Shown: in pieces, positions 38,187 through 47,587 of the stretch | Position numbering within the stretch: the first letter of the stretch is position 1 | Layout: each line of letters begins with the position of its first letter | Source: Alkalimarinus alittae | Lineage (GTDB): Bacteria > Pseudomonadota > Gammaproteobacteria > Pseudomonadales > Oleiphilaceae | Length of the DNA: 64,000 nucleotides | Direction: 5' to 3' | Assembly (NCBI RefSeq): GCF_026016465.1 | Contig: NZ_CP100390.1 | Location: forward strand, 1,092,001 to 1,156,000 | Translations under genes and position numbers: made by a program | Notes under the pieces: model-generated | Database searches by the model: none | What the model was told of the DNA's origin: nothing | The model's input: the letters and a program-made list of their open reading frames with translations, nothing else

Positions 38187-39926
38187 ATGGTGCATGAGAA
38201 GATACTTAGCGAAATCAATCAACAGCAGCTACCGAAGGGCTATATAAACGCGGTTGAGCGTTACTTAATACCGCTGGCAGAAAAAATAGCGGTATTAACA
38301 GCGCATAACAATGGTGCGCTGTTGGTCGGGGTGCAAGGGGGGCAAGGAACCGGAAAGTCAACGCTTGCCTTATTTACGTCTCTCGTTTTACAACATAGTC
38401 ATCACCTAAACACGGTTAGTCTTTCGCTGGATGATTTTTATCTAACCAAGCGTGAGCGAGATCGGCTTGCCGGTGATGTTCATCCTCTACTCAAAACACG
38501 GGGTGTGCCAGGCACCCATGATATCGAACTCGCATTACAAACCATTTCTAAATTAAAGGCTTTGAAAGATGGCGAACATGTTCTAGTTCCTCGCTTCGAT
38601 AAAGCGTCGGATGATAGAAAGCCTGAATCAGAGTGGGAAAGCATTAGCGGTAAGGTTGATGTGATTTTGTTTGAAGGTTGGTGTGTTGCTGCGCGCCCTG
38701 AAGATGACTTGTTGCTAGAAGACCCCATTAACAAATTTGAAACGGAACATGATGCGTTGGGCTTATGGCGAAACTGGGTCAATGAGCACTTAAAGTCAGA
38801 TTGCACATCACTGTTTGATCAGCTGGATTATTTAATCGTGCTTCAAGCCCCTTCCTTTGATGTGATCTATGAATGGCGGCTACTGCAAGAACATAAACTG
38901 AAGGCCAGAATCGATGGTGTTTCGGGTCATCACAGTGGGGTTATGGATGATGATCAAGTCGCTCACTTTATTCAGCACTATGAGCGTATTACACGAAACT
39001 GCTTAAGTACGCTACCAGCCCTTGCAGATTGCTTGTTTAAGCTCGATAAGAATCACACCATTTATGAAATGGTTGAGCCCAAAAAGAACCACTCTTTTAT
39101 TGTTGTTTCTGACTTAGACGGCACCTTGTTGGATCATTTTGATTACTCATTTTCTGCTGCTTTACCTGCACTTGCATCGCTTAAACAGCGAGATATTCCG
39201 CTAATTATCAATACCAGTAAAACGTATACAGAGGTCGAGGGAATTAAGACCGAATTGGCTGTAGAAACGCCTTGTATTGTAGAAAATGGCTCAGCGGTCT
39301 ATCTACCAAAATCAACTTGGCCAACGCTAGGGGGGCAACTCTCAGACGACCTATTATTGATAGGCGATCAATACGTCAAAATATTGGGTGAGCCTAGAGC
39401 CAAAATACTAACCATACTGCAGCGTATAAAACATCAGAATGACTACTTATTTGAAGGGTTTTCTGACTTTACCCCTGAGGCGTTAGCCATGCTAACTGGA
39501 CTTTCACAAGAATGTGCTATTCAGGCGCTAAACAGGCACTTTTCCGAACCTATTCTTTGGCATGACAGCGAAGAACGTTATCTAGATTTTGTCACTGAGG
39601 TGGAACGAAATGGTCTGATGCTGTTGCGTGGAGGTCGATTTATTCATGTGCTTGGGCGTTGCGATAAAGGTCAGTCGCTCGCGTGGTTGAAGGACTTATA
39701 TAGCGAAAAGAGTGGCCGAAATACCGAGCCTCGCTTGGTGGCACTGGGCGATAGTCAAAATGATAGTGCCATGTTGGCGTTAGCTGATATTGCCGTGGTC
39801 GTTAAATCACCCGTGCATGAGTATCCAGAGGTTAATCAGCCTAAGGGTGAAGTACTTTATTCGACTCAAGAAGGCCCTAAAGGGTGGAATGAAGAGGTAC
39901 TGAAAATTATTGAGCGTGCTAGTTAG
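38187..39926 (+). CDS. Fused D-glycerate 3-kinase-like / HAD sugar-phosphoglycerate phosphatase
   Basis: 579 residues in two enzymes. Residues 1-295 form a P-loop kinase of the glycerate kinase (GLYK/YGR205W) type: Walker A GGQGTGKST at 51-59, LSLDDFYLTKRERDRLAGDV at 79-98 and KTRGVPGTHD. Residues 303-579 are a HAD-IIB phosphatase of the mannosyl/glucosyl-3-phosphoglycerate phosphatase type: DLDGT with Asp309/Asp311, the NTSKTYTEVEGI motif and GDSQND near residue 530. The kinase half should turn glycerate into 3-phosphoglycerate; the phosphatase half should turn glucosyl-3-phosphoglycerate into glucosylglycerate. Start ATG 38187 has a poor SD inside a hairpin. Substrates are inferred from the neighbours. 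Confidence 0.85.
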   Translation: MVHEKILSEINQQQLPKGYINAVERYLIPLAEKIAVLTAHNNGALLVGVQGGQGTGKSTLALFTSLVLQHSHHLNTVSLSLDDFYLTKRERDRLAGDVHPLLKTRGVPGTHDIELALQTISKLKALKDGEHVLVPRFDKASDDRKPESEWESISGKVDVILFEGWCVAARPEDDLLLEDPINKFETEHDALGLWRNWVNEHLKSDCTSLFDQLDYLIVLQAPSFDVIYEWRLLQEHKLKARIDGVSGHHSGVMDDDQVAHFIQHYERITRNCLSTLPALADCLFKLDKNHTIYEMVEPKKNHSFIVVSDLDGTLLDHFDYSFSAALPALASLKQRDIPLIINTSKTYTEVEGIKTELAVETPCIVENGSAVYLPKSTWPTLGGQLSDDLLLIGDQYVKILGEPRAKILTILQRIKHQNDYLFEGFSDFTPEALAMLTGLSQECAIQALNRHFSEPILWHDSEERYLDFVTEVERNGLMLLRGGRFIHVLGRCDKGQSLAWLKDLYSEKSGRNTEPRLVALGDSQNDSAMLALADIAVVVKSPVHEYPEVNQPKGEVLYSTQEGPKGWNEEVLKIIERAS

Positions 39927-39985
39927 CGCGACAACTTAAGTGTAAAGCCAAAAGATTAAGTCAAAATAATATGGAGTAACGAGTT

Positions 39986-41212
39986 ATGGGCGATTTTTAT
40001 CAGAATGGGATTATTACGACACTTCATAATTTATCGAGACGACCCGTAGAGGCATTAGAAGAAGAGCTACATCGCTTTTCAAAAACACGCCCTATGTCAC
40101 TTATACTGCCTTCTCTATATTCTGAGTTGCAGGGTGAGGCGTTGCCCAATATTGTGAACGAATTACGCGGAGCAACCTATCTAAACGAAATCGTCATTGG
40201 GCTTGATAGAGCGTCTGAAGATGAGTATCGAAAAGCACTCAAGTTTTTTTCTGCTCTTCCTCAGCATCATCGGGTTCTCTGGAATGAAGGGCCAAGGCTT
40301 CAGGCCATTGATAAAAAATTGCAAAAAGAAGGTCTTGCTCCCTTAGAGCTGGGGAAAGGGAGAAATGTATGGTATTGCATGGGCTACACGCTAGCCTCTG
40401 GCCGCGCTCAGTCTGTGGCGTTACATGACTGTGATATCGTTACCTATGAGCGAGGTTTATTAGCTCGTCTTATTTATCCCGTTGCAAACCCCAATTTCAA
40501 CTATGAATTTTGTAAAGGGTACTATGCAAGAGTTGCAAATGGCCAAATAAACGGCAGGGTAAGCAGGTTGTTAGTGACACCGTTAATTAGAGCGTTGAAA
40601 AAAGTATTTGGCTCTATGGACTATTTAGAGTACCTAGATAGCTATCGGTACCCCCTTGCAGGTGAATTTTCGTTCAGGTTAGATGTATTGAATGATATTC
40701 GAATACCGAGCGACTGGGGGCTTGAAATAGGTGTGTTGTCAGAAGTGAAGCGCAATTATGCCACCAACAGACTTTGCCAAGTCGATATCGCTGACGTTTA
40801 TGATCATAAACATCAAAACCTATCGGAAGGGGATGATAGCGGCGGCTTGTCAAAAATGTCGATTGATATATCGAAAGCGCTATTTAGAAAGCTGGCGACC
40901 AATGGTGTGGTATTTAATGCAGAAACCTTTAGAACCATTAAAGCATCATACTTCCGGATAGCGTTGGACTTTGTCGAAACCTACCGTAACGATGCCATCA
41001 TTAATGGGCTTAATTTCGATATTCACTCTGAAGAAAAAGCAGTTGAATTGTTTACTCAGAACATTGTTAAAGCAGGTAATCAGTTTTTGGAGCGCCCAAT
41101 GGAAAAACCCTTTATACCCAGTTGGAATAGGGTAGTGAGCGCAATACCTGATATTTTTGAGCAAATAAAAACGGCTGTCGAGCTAGATCACGAGGAGTTC
41201 TCTCAGTCATAG
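39986..41212 (+). CDS. Glucosyl-3-phosphoglycerate synthase (GT81-like)
   Basis: A 408-residue retaining GT-A glycosyltransferase resembling bacterial GpgS. It would transfer glucose from an NDP-glucose donor to 3-phosphoglycerate. The metal-binding DxD is HDCDIV at Asp148-Asp150. Acceptor and donor segments are GLDRASEDEYRKA, PLELGKGRNVWYCMGYTLA and SYRYPLAGEFSF. The ATG has GGAGTAACG upstream. It lies 59 bases after the kinase-phosphatase and 82 before the phosphorylase. A mannosyl-transferring MPG synthase is the alternative; the GWGLEIG-like DWGLEIGVL segment favours the GT81/GpgS group. Confidence 0.83.
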   Translation: MGDFYQNGIITTLHNLSRRPVEALEEELHRFSKTRPMSLILPSLYSELQGEALPNIVNELRGATYLNEIVIGLDRASEDEYRKALKFFSALPQHHRVLWNEGPRLQAIDKKLQKEGLAPLELGKGRNVWYCMGYTLASGRAQSVALHDCDIVTYERGLLARLIYPVANPNFNYEFCKGYYARVANGQINGRVSRLLVTPLIRALKKVFGSMDYLEYLDSYRYPLAGEFSFRLDVLNDIRIPSDWGLEIGVLSEVKRNYATNRLCQVDIADVYDHKHQNLSEGDDSGGLSKMSIDISKALFRKLATNGVVFNAETFRTIKASYFRIALDFVETYRNDAIINGLNFDIHSEEKAVELFTQNIVKAGNQFLERPMEKPFIPSWNRVVSAIPDIFEQIKTAVELDHEEFSQS

Positions 41213-41236
41213 TTCATACGAGTGCAGTAGGACTGT

Positions 41237-41265
41237 ATTGATTAAATCCGCATTGATTAAGTCCG
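41237..41265. repeat. Tandem 15-base duplication between gpgS-like gene and phosphorylase
   Basis: ATTGATTAAATCCG (41237-41250) and ATTGATTAAGTCCG (41252-41265) are adjacent near-identical units in the 82-base spacer. Confidence 0.6.
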
Positions 41266-41294
41266 TAGCAATTTAGTCTAACTAGGTATCGGTT

Positions 41295-43037
41295 ATGATG
41301 GAAGAGTTAAGGTTTAGAGTCATTTCTCACCTCGCTGTCCTTTATCCAGAGCAGTCAGAGAAAACGAGAAATATATTAGCCGATACGCTTATTCAGGCAA
41401 TGGGTATCGAGGATACGGTTACGTCGCTAGCACAGTATGAAAATCACTGGGACCAACATGATGTGTATGTGATCACCTATGGCGATACCTTTCTGGCCCC
41501 AGGACAGAAGCCACTAAGCGGCCTGCATCAGTTTTTGATTAAACACCTAATGGGTACGATCAATAGTGTTCACATCCTGCCGTTTTTCCCTTATAGCTCA
41601 GATGATGGTTTTTCTGTTATTGATTATATGGCGGTTAATAAGGCACTGGGGGAATGGCGTGATATTAATTTAATTGCTAATGATTTTAAACTCATGGCTG
41701 ACGTGGTGATTAATCACTGTTCTGCAGAAAGTCGCTGGTTTAAAAACTATCTCAAAGGACGTGAGCCTGGTCTAGGTTATTTTGTTGAAGCGTCCCCCTC
41801 CGATGATCTTTCTCACGTCGTTCGACCAAGGACATCACCGCTATTAAAGAAGGTGATTACTAAAGAGGGTGAAAAACATATCTGGTGCACATTTAGTCAC
41901 GATCAAGTGGATTTAAATTTTGCTAATCCGAAGGTGCTGTTAGAGTTCGTTAAAATTATTAAAGGGTATCTTGATAACGGTATAGCGGTTTTTCGTTTAG
42001 ATGCCGTCGCGTTTATATGGAAAGTGGTGGGTAGCACGAGTCTTAATTTACCAGAAACCCATGAAATTGTGCGCTTATTAAGAACGCTTATTGAAGCCCG
42101 AAAAAGTGATGCGGTGATTATTACAGAAACTAATATACCTAATCGAGAAAACTTATCTTATTTTGGCAACGCTAACGAGGCGCATGTTGTTTATAACTTT
42201 TCATTGCCTCCTTTACTGATTAATACCTTGGTGACTGGCAGTTCCCATTATTTGAAAAATTGGTTAATGAGTATGCCGCCTGCACAAATGGGGACTACAT
42301 ACTTTAACTTTATAGCTTCACATGACGGTATAGGGCTTCGACCGGCAGAAGGGTTGCTGTCTGATGAGGAAATTAAATTGTTAATGGATACCATGATTAC
42401 CCATGGTGGAGAAGTCTCTTGGCGAGCTCTTGATAGTGGAGAAAATAAGCCTTATGAAGTCAATATCAGCCTGTTTGATGCATTAAAAGGCACTGTCAAT
42501 GGGAAGGATCAATGGCAGATTGAGCGATTTGTGTGCGCGCATGCGGTGATGTTGGCACTGGAGGGTATTCCAGCCATCTATATTCATAGCCTCTTGGCTA
42601 CTGGGAATGACTATGAAGGTGTCAAACGAACCGGGCACAAGCGCTCTATTAACCGATATCAATGGGACTATACAGAGCTTGAAAGAGCCCTAAACAGCCC
42701 CGAGTCCCGACATCATTTAGTTTTTAATAGACTAAAAAAGTTGATCGATATTAGAGTTAAGCAGCCTGCCTTTCACCCAAATGCGATTCAATATACGCTG
42801 CATTTAGGAGATGAAGTGTTTGCATTCTGGCGTCAGAGTTTGAGACGGGACCAGAGTGTTTTTTCGATTAACAACATTACTGACCAACCCCAAGTTATCC
42901 CTTTAACGGCTGTTAATCTTGTAGGGACTGATGAGTGGGTCGATCTCATCACTGGTGAGCGTTATCAAGACTTACATGGCACTTTGGTATTGGCACCTTA
43001 TCAATCGGTTTGGTTGACTAATATGATTGGGGGATAA
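41295..43037 (+). CDS. GH13_18 sugar phosphorylase, probable glucosylglycerate phosphorylase
   Basis: 580 residues of the sucrose-phosphorylase subfamily of GH13. The nucleophile is Asp236 (FRLDAVAF), the acid/base Glu278 (ITETNIP) and the transition-state stabiliser Asp344 (ASHDGIG). The family covers sucrose, sucrose-6-phosphate and glucosylglycerate phosphorylases, which cleave the glucoside with phosphate to glucose-1-phosphate. Beside glucosylglycerate synthesis genes and a glycerate kinase, glucosylglycerate is the most likely substrate, giving glucose-1-P and glycerate. Sucrose remains the alternative, but no sucrose gene is nearby. The start is ATG 41295 or 41298. Confidence 0.85.
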   Translation: MMEELRFRVISHLAVLYPEQSEKTRNILADTLIQAMGIEDTVTSLAQYENHWDQHDVYVITYGDTFLAPGQKPLSGLHQFLIKHLMGTINSVHILPFFPYSSDDGFSVIDYMAVNKALGEWRDINLIANDFKLMADVVINHCSAESRWFKNYLKGREPGLGYFVEASPSDDLSHVVRPRTSPLLKKVITKEGEKHIWCTFSHDQVDLNFANPKVLLEFVKIIKGYLDNGIAVFRLDAVAFIWKVVGSTSLNLPETHEIVRLLRTLIEARKSDAVIITETNIPNRENLSYFGNANEAHVVYNFSLPPLLINTLVTGSSHYLKNWLMSMPPAQMGTTYFNFIASHDGIGLRPAEGLLSDEEIKLLMDTMITHGGEVSWRALDSGENKPYEVNISLFDALKGTVNGKDQWQIERFVCAHAVMLALEGIPAIYIHSLLATGNDYEGVKRTGHKRSINRYQWDYTELERALNSPESRHHLVFNRLKKLIDIRVKQPAFHPNAIQYTLHLGDEVFAFWRQSLRRDQSVFSINNITDQPQVIPLTAVNLVGTDEWVDLITGERYQDLHGTLVLAPYQSVWLTNMIGG

Positions 43038-43060
43038 ACTACGCGTATAGGGGGGTCGAA

Positions 43061-43090
43061 GTGTTTAGTTATAGGGACAGTGTTTAGTTA
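43061..43090. repeat. Tandem 19-base-period duplication
   Basis: GTGTTTAGTTA occurs at 43061-43071 and 43080-43090, the cores of two adjacent 19-base units between the phosphorylase stop and the convergent 43114 gene. Confidence 0.6.
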
Positions 43091-43113
43091 CAAGGGAGGG
43101 GATTAGCTAGGTC

Positions 43114-43629
43114 TTAGCTATTTGGGTCTAAGCGCTTACTTCTTTTTTTGTGGACTTGGCGTTCAGGCGTTGGCTGTTTATCTGAAGGCGTTGCACGAGT
43201 TGATTTGCGCGTCGACAGAAATGCTTCGGTTATCACGCCAACTTGCTTGTTCACGACTTTTACTGATTTGTAGACATCACTGCTGGTTTGGTCGTGAAGT
43301 TCTCGTAGTTTTTGATTTCTAGTTTTTGTTTTTTCTTTTGATGATAGGTTATTGATCACATTAAATGCCGCATCAGAGATTGACTGGTGAATACTTTCTA
43401 CTGCTACCGTACTACTATTAACTGTTTTCTCTACTAACGCTTGTTTAGCCTTTATTGATGCAGTGCGTGATTGTTGCTTACGTAAAAATTCGAGCAGCGC
43501 TAGGGTTTTCGCGTGACTACTCTTAATCTGTTTTTTTAGATTCGTTACTTTAACCATTAGCAATACGTTGATGGCTAATGGAATAACCAACAAGAAGGGG
43601 AGTAATGTATTAATCGTTTCTAGGTTCAT
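43114..43629 (-). CDS. Hypothetical membrane-anchored coiled-coil protein
   Basis: 171 residues. One N-terminal membrane helix (about residues 8-27, LLPFLLVIPLAINVLLMVKV) is followed by a polar helical stretch with coiled-coil character and a Lys/Arg/Thr/Pro-rich tail. I do not recognise a family. It follows the other small membrane gene (43669-44043) by 39 bases on the same strand, so the two are probably co-transcribed. It is convergent with the phosphorylase. Confidence 0.6.
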   Translation of the reverse strand: MNLETINTLLPFLLVIPLAINVLLMVKVTNLKKQIKSSHAKTLALLEFLRKQQSRTASIKAKQALVEKTVNSSTVAVESIHQSISDAAFNVINNLSSKEKTKTRNQKLRELHDQTSSDVYKSVKVVNKQVGVITEAFLSTRKSTRATPSDKQPTPERQVHKKRSKRLDPNS

Positions 43630-43668
43630 TGCGATCTATCTTCCATAAATAACGGTCATGAACAGCAC

Positions 43669-44043
43669 TTAGTGTTTCGTAACGGTGACGGATGCATCCA
43701 CGTTTTTTTCTTCAAGGCCAGCTGCCACTTCGCTCGCTACTTGCTCATATACTTTTTTAATAATGAGTTCAGGCGCCACCTGACTGAGGTATTTTGTTAA
43801 AGGCTGTTCTCGTTTTGCTAGCCCAATAGGGTCGTCAATTTCGATTATTAATTTCATGCTTGGGGTGTAGGGCTCGCTCACCGAACTAGGGAGCGCTAAT
43901 AGTTGTTCAAGCTGACTTCGTGCTTGTTCAGACTGAATAAGCGTATCTTTACTGATTCTCACTTGTCTCAAGAGATAGCATGGAAATAGAGTGAGAATGA
44001 TAACGACAGAGATAAAAAGTATTGAAATCATAAAATGGTACAT
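43669..44043 (-). CDS. Hypothetical single-pass membrane protein
   Basis: 124 residues. An N-terminal membrane helix (about residues 5-25) is followed by a helical region and a C-terminal domain ending VNVDASVTVTKH-like (KNVDASVTVTKH). MKLIIEIDDPIGLAKRE at about residues 63-79 looks like a conserved core, but I cannot name the family. It is upstream of the 43114 gene in a likely pair. Confidence 0.6.
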   Translation of the reverse strand: MYHFMISILFISVVIILTLFPCYLLRQVRISKDTLIQSEQARSQLEQLLALPSSVSEPYTPSMKLIIEIDDPIGLAKREQPLTKYLSQVAPELIIKKVYEQVASEVAAGLEEKNVDASVTVTKH

Positions 44044-44224
44044 TTTTATTAAAACTGGGAAATGTAATTTAACCGTGAAGCCGCCACTGTTGGCAAGTTA
44101 AATTTTATGTTGTTAGCGCGCGGTCACATTGCGATTGTTTCGCTAAGCAATCAGTATGAGGGGTGAAGAATGGTCTACGCTTTATAAATGTTAAATAAGC
44201 TTGGTAAATGCCTGTAGGATTAAA

Positions 44225-44518
44225 ATGCAATTTCATACTGTAAGTAACGCAATTAGTGTATTGCGAAAGGGGACAAAAGACGAACAGTGGTTTGAAGCCG
44301 CGTCTTTTCTGATTGATAGGGCATCGCCTGAAGTGAAATTGATGTTGGAAGTCGGCCGCGAGTTAGAGAAAAAAGAACGGGCGGATATTGCAAATAAGTC
44401 GTTAGACTTTCCTGCTAAAAAGTGGATGATTATTTTATTGGGGGGGGCTGTTTTGGCTGGGAGCGCAGGATATATTGGCTGGTTGATAACACAAGGTTTG
44501 GGATTGAGTTGTGGTTAA
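44225..44518 (+). CDS. Hypothetical tail-anchored membrane protein
   Basis: 97 residues from ATG 44225 (TAGGA 5-6 bases upstream; a TTG at 44201 is less likely). A soluble helical N-terminal part of about 65 residues is followed by one C-terminal membrane helix (WMIILLGGAVLAGSAGYIGW). No family is recognised. It is divergent from the 43669 gene with 181 bases between them. Confidence 0.6.
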   Translation: MQFHTVSNAISVLRKGTKDEQWFEAASFLIDRASPEVKLMLEVGRELEKKERADIANKSLDFPAKKWMIILLGGAVLAGSAGYIGWLITQGLGLSCG

Positions 44519-44613
44519 TCCATGATTGTAGAGGTTAACCTATGTGTTCGCCCTCGACTTAAAAGAACAAAGACAGACACGTAGGTCTGTCACTAAATTT
44601 GTTGTTAAAGCGG

Positions 44614-44675
44614 TGGATTCCCGGTCACCCCAGGGCGCGCGCTCTTGCTTCGCAATTCACCTTGTTCGTGGGAAT
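44614..44675. repeat. Degenerate palindromic repeat fragment
   Basis: A GC-rich island beginning GGATTCCCGG (44616) and ending TTCGTGGGAATACGG lies between the 44225 gene and yejK. The TTCGTGGGAAT end resembles TTCGCGGGAAT of the element at 52114, so it may be a decayed member of the same dispersed family. Confidence 0.4.
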
Positions 44676-44688
44676 ACGGTATCTGGGC

Positions 44689-45705
44689 TTACTCTTCGCC
44701 TTTATCAATAAACTTCGCTAATTGCGCTTTGAGGCTCTTGGGGATTTCTGTAATGGTGAGCGTGTCGTTCGACGGGTTGTAATGAACAGACGATTGAATT
44801 AAATCAGATGAAAATGACAAGCTCATTCCGTTGCCTTTGCCGGTAAACCGAACTAGATGTTTTAGTTTACGGTTGTCAGGTCTAAACTCTGTTTCACTGT
44901 TAAGGGCTTTTTCTTCTCTAGCAAAGCTGGCAAAGCGCTGTGGCTCGTTTTCGTCTAGGTAGTTTGACAGTTGTTCAATCTGTACAGGCTCGCCGATCTG
45001 TTGTTGCTCTACGCAATAATCGTATGCTTTTTTACGGTATTGGGTCGCATCTTTGCTTTCTACTTTACTGGTATATTTCTCAAGGGTCTCGAGTAATGTT
45101 TCGGTTTCTTTTTCAGTATCAATACTGTTTTGATAGCCAAGTGTTTTAGAAAATACGTCGCCAGCTTTTGCTGCGCTCCGGCTCATCGCTAACACGAAAT
45201 AATCGTCTGTGGGTGTATCGCCTTGCCAGTCAGATAGCTCAATGCGCGCAGCTAAGTCGAGCTTTGAAGTGTTGAGATAATCAACGGTTTCCAGCTCGAG
45301 TGAACCACTGAGTTCCATACCGGATGCAGTTTCAAGAAACAGCAGGTAGAAAACATCGCCATCAGCACGACTATCTAAGACAAACATCAGGTAGCCATCT
45401 AGGGTAATGGGTTGTTCATCAAGGTGCTGCTTAAAAGTCTCGGTGACTTTTTGAGAGAAACTCAAAAAACTCATTTTGCTGTCGAGGGTTTCGGTTAACC
45501 AGCTGGCGAAGGGTGACTCGCCGACGTCGTCACTAAATCGACCATATTTTTTGCCTGGTTTACCGTTAAAGAGTTTTTTCTCTTGCGTTAGTAATGACTC
45601 ATAGTCGGCTGTGACCGAGAGTAGCTCGTCACGAAGTTTTAACTCCGCAGGCTGGTCGTCTTGCCAGCGGGTAACACGATGAATAACGAGAGACTTAATG
45701 GCCAT
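44689..45705 (-). CDS. yejK: Nucleoid-associated protein YejK/NdpA
   Basis: 338 residues matching NdpA/YejK along its length (start MAIKSLVIHRVTRW; mid-protein VLAMSRSAAKAGD; C-terminal VRFTGKGNGMSLSFSSDLI). It is found on the nucleoid, with a debated DNA-binding role. The length is normal. It stands as a single gene between a repeat fragment and cysN, 127 bases from the latter. Confidence 0.93.
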   Translation of the reverse strand: MAIKSLVIHRVTRWQDDQPAELKLRDELLSVTADYESLLTQEKKLFNGKPGKKYGRFSDDVGESPFASWLTETLDSKMSFLSFSQKVTETFKQHLDEQPITLDGYLMFVLDSRADGDVFYLLFLETASGMELSGSLELETVDYLNTSKLDLAARIELSDWQGDTPTDDYFVLAMSRSAAKAGDVFSKTLGYQNSIDTEKETETLLETLEKYTSKVESKDATQYRKKAYDYCVEQQQIGEPVQIEQLSNYLDENEPQRFASFAREEKALNSETEFRPDNRKLKHLVRFTGKGNGMSLSFSSDLIQSSVHYNPSNDTLTITEIPKSLKAQLAKFIDKGEE

Positions 45706-45832
45706 AATATAGATACCCGAATACAGTGAAGAAGGGCGATATTGTAACTCAGAGAAGGAGGCTTTGGGGAGATTAAATCGGATACAAGTAGCAAGGCAAT
45801 ACCAATAAAGGACGCCTTGCTACTTGTTGTTT

Positions 45833-47482
45833 TTATTTCAATTGCTTAAGCAATGATTTGATATCTTTTGTTAAATCGCTATCACTTTCAGCGGTTAACA
45901 CGATATCAGCTTGCTCGGTAGCTGATTCCAAAACAGTAACGGCAATTAAACCTGACTGAACTAGAATTTGAGCTACTTTATTGCGCTCTTGATCATCTGC
46001 GGTGTTAACCTCAGAAAGTACGACCGCTGACTTACCCATATCAAACAGCTTGCGTTCAACGTCTAGTGCCAATTGCTCGGCTGCTGCACCGGTACATGCG
46101 ATTTGAAGCGGCTGCTGGTTAAAGCGAATCGCTCTTTCTTCTGCTGTTACAGGTGCCCACTCGTCCAGATCACCTTCGTCGCATGCATTTTCGATCATAC
46201 CAGCACCAATGGTAACGTTGGTTAGTCGATCAATAATGATGAATGCACCGGTTGTACGGTTGGCTTTGTAAGCGTCAAATGCAACAGGCTGATTCAAATG
46301 GAATCGACACAGTGCAATGCTGTTTAGGTCGAGCTGCTCACCTTGATCTTTTTCGAACGTGTTAACGTTGATTAGATGATGTATTTTTTGTACTGAGCCT
46401 GATACAGCACTGGTTCCCAGCTTAATATCGTATAGCTTACCTGGTTTTAGCGCGTCTTCTGCCATCCATACGACGTGTGCATCAAACGAAGCACCGACTT
46501 CAGGCATATCGTCTGCTTTAACAATCATGTCGCCGCGGCTGATATCAATTTCATCTTTCAGCGTTAAGGTAACGGCTTGATCAGCAAAGGCTTCATCTAA
46601 GTTACCATCAAAGGTAACGATGTCTTTAACCGTACTGACCTGGCGAGAAGGTAAGGCCATTATTTCGTCGCCAGGGTGAATCTTTCCAGAGGCAACCGTG
46701 CCGCAGAACCCTCTAAAGTCGAGGTTAGGACGGTTAACGTATTGCACAGGAAAACGGAAGTTTTCTAGGTTACGGTCAGCTGAAATCTCAACGCTTTCGA
46801 GCAGTTCCATCAGCGTTTGGCCTTCAAACCAAGGCATGTTTTCACTTCGGTCGACAACGTTGTCACCCTTTAAGGCTGAAATCGGTGCAAAGTAGATATT
46901 GTCGATATTCAGTTGTGAAGATAGTTCAAGATACTGTGCTTTGATCTCGTTGTAGCGGTCTTCACTGAAGTCGACGATATCCATTTTATTGATCGCGACG
47001 ACGATGTGCTTAATACCTAATAGTGACGCTATAAAAGAATGACGACGAGTTTGAGTCAATACACCGTGACGGGCATCGATCAAAATGATGGCCATGTTTG
47101 CTGTAGATGCACCCGTTGCCATATTTCGCGTATATTGCTCATGCCCAGGGGTATCCGCAATAATAAACTTACGCTTAGTGGTCGAGAAAAAACGGTAAGC
47201 TACGTCAATGGTAATACCCTGCTCACGCTCTGCCTGTAGGCCATCTACTAGCAAGGCTAAATCGATTTCTTCGCCCGTAGTACCCGATTTTACGCTGTCA
47301 GCTTTAATCGATTCTAATTGATCTTCATAGATCATTTTAGAGTCATGTAATAGACGGCCAATTAAGGTGCTTTTACCGTCATCTACGCTGCCGCAAGTGA
47401 GTAGTCTTAATAATTCTTTATGTTCGTGCTGCTTTAGATATTCGTTAATATCCTGAGCAATTAGATCCGACTGATTTGACAT
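45833..47482 (-). CDS. cysN: Sulfate adenylyltransferase subunit 1 with degenerate APS-kinase tail
   Basis: 549 residues. Residues 1 to about 445 are the CysN GTPase (G1 [10 protein letters not shown]3 [12 protein letters not shown]4 NKMD), which drives APS formation by CysD. The last 100 residues (45833-46135 on DNA) align by eye with the APS-kinase domain of fused Cys[11 protein letters not shown], then [14 protein letters not shown], then an [12 protein letters not shown] segment. The P-loop (GLSGAGKST) is replaced by TGAAAEQLA, so kinase activity should be lost. E. coli CysN lacks this tail. It is downstream of cysD by 105 bases. Confidence 0.94.
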   Translation of the reverse strand: MSNQSDLIAQDINEYLKQHEHKELLRLLTCGSVDDGKSTLIGRLLHDSKMIYEDQLESIKADSVKSGTTGEEIDLALLVDGLQAEREQGITIDVAYRFFSTTKRKFIIADTPGHEQYTRNMATGASTANMAIILIDARHGVLTQTRRHSFIASLLGIKHIVVAINKMDIVDFSEDRYNEIKAQYLELSSQLNIDNIYFAPISALKGDNVVDRSENMPWFEGQTLMELLESVEISADRNLENFRFPVQYVNRPNLDFRGFCGTVASGKIHPGDEIMALPSRQVSTVKDIVTFDGNLDEAFADQAVTLTLKDEIDISRGDMIVKADDMPEVGASFDAHVVWMAEDALKPGKLYDIKLGTSAVSGSVQKIHHLINVNTFEKDQGEQLDLNSIALCRFHLNQPVAFDAYKANRTTGAFIIIDRLTNVTIGAGMIENACDEGDLDEWAPVTAEERAIRFNQQPLQIACTGAAAEQLALDVERKLFDMGKSAVVLSEVNTADDQERNKVAQILVQSGLIAVTVLESATEQADIVLTAESDSDLTKDIKSLLKQLK

Positions 47483-47587
47483 GTCTGTATCTCTTTAATT
47501 CTCAATCTCTGAAAGTGTTTGTTTTTAAAAAAGCCTTGTTTGTGCGTATTGCCGTTGAGCAACTGCAGAAACAAATGTAGGGCTTGT

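Noticed and set aside
41295-43037. Calling the GH13_18 enzyme sucrose phosphorylase
   Set aside because: The fold fits, but the neighbours are glucosylglycerate genes with a glycerate kinase and no sucrose gene is present, so glucosylglycerate is the better substrate guess.
44572-44591. Hairpin GACAGAC/GTCTGTC as terminator of the 44225 gene
   Set aside because: Seven-bp stem with no T run after it; not a convincing rho-independent terminator.
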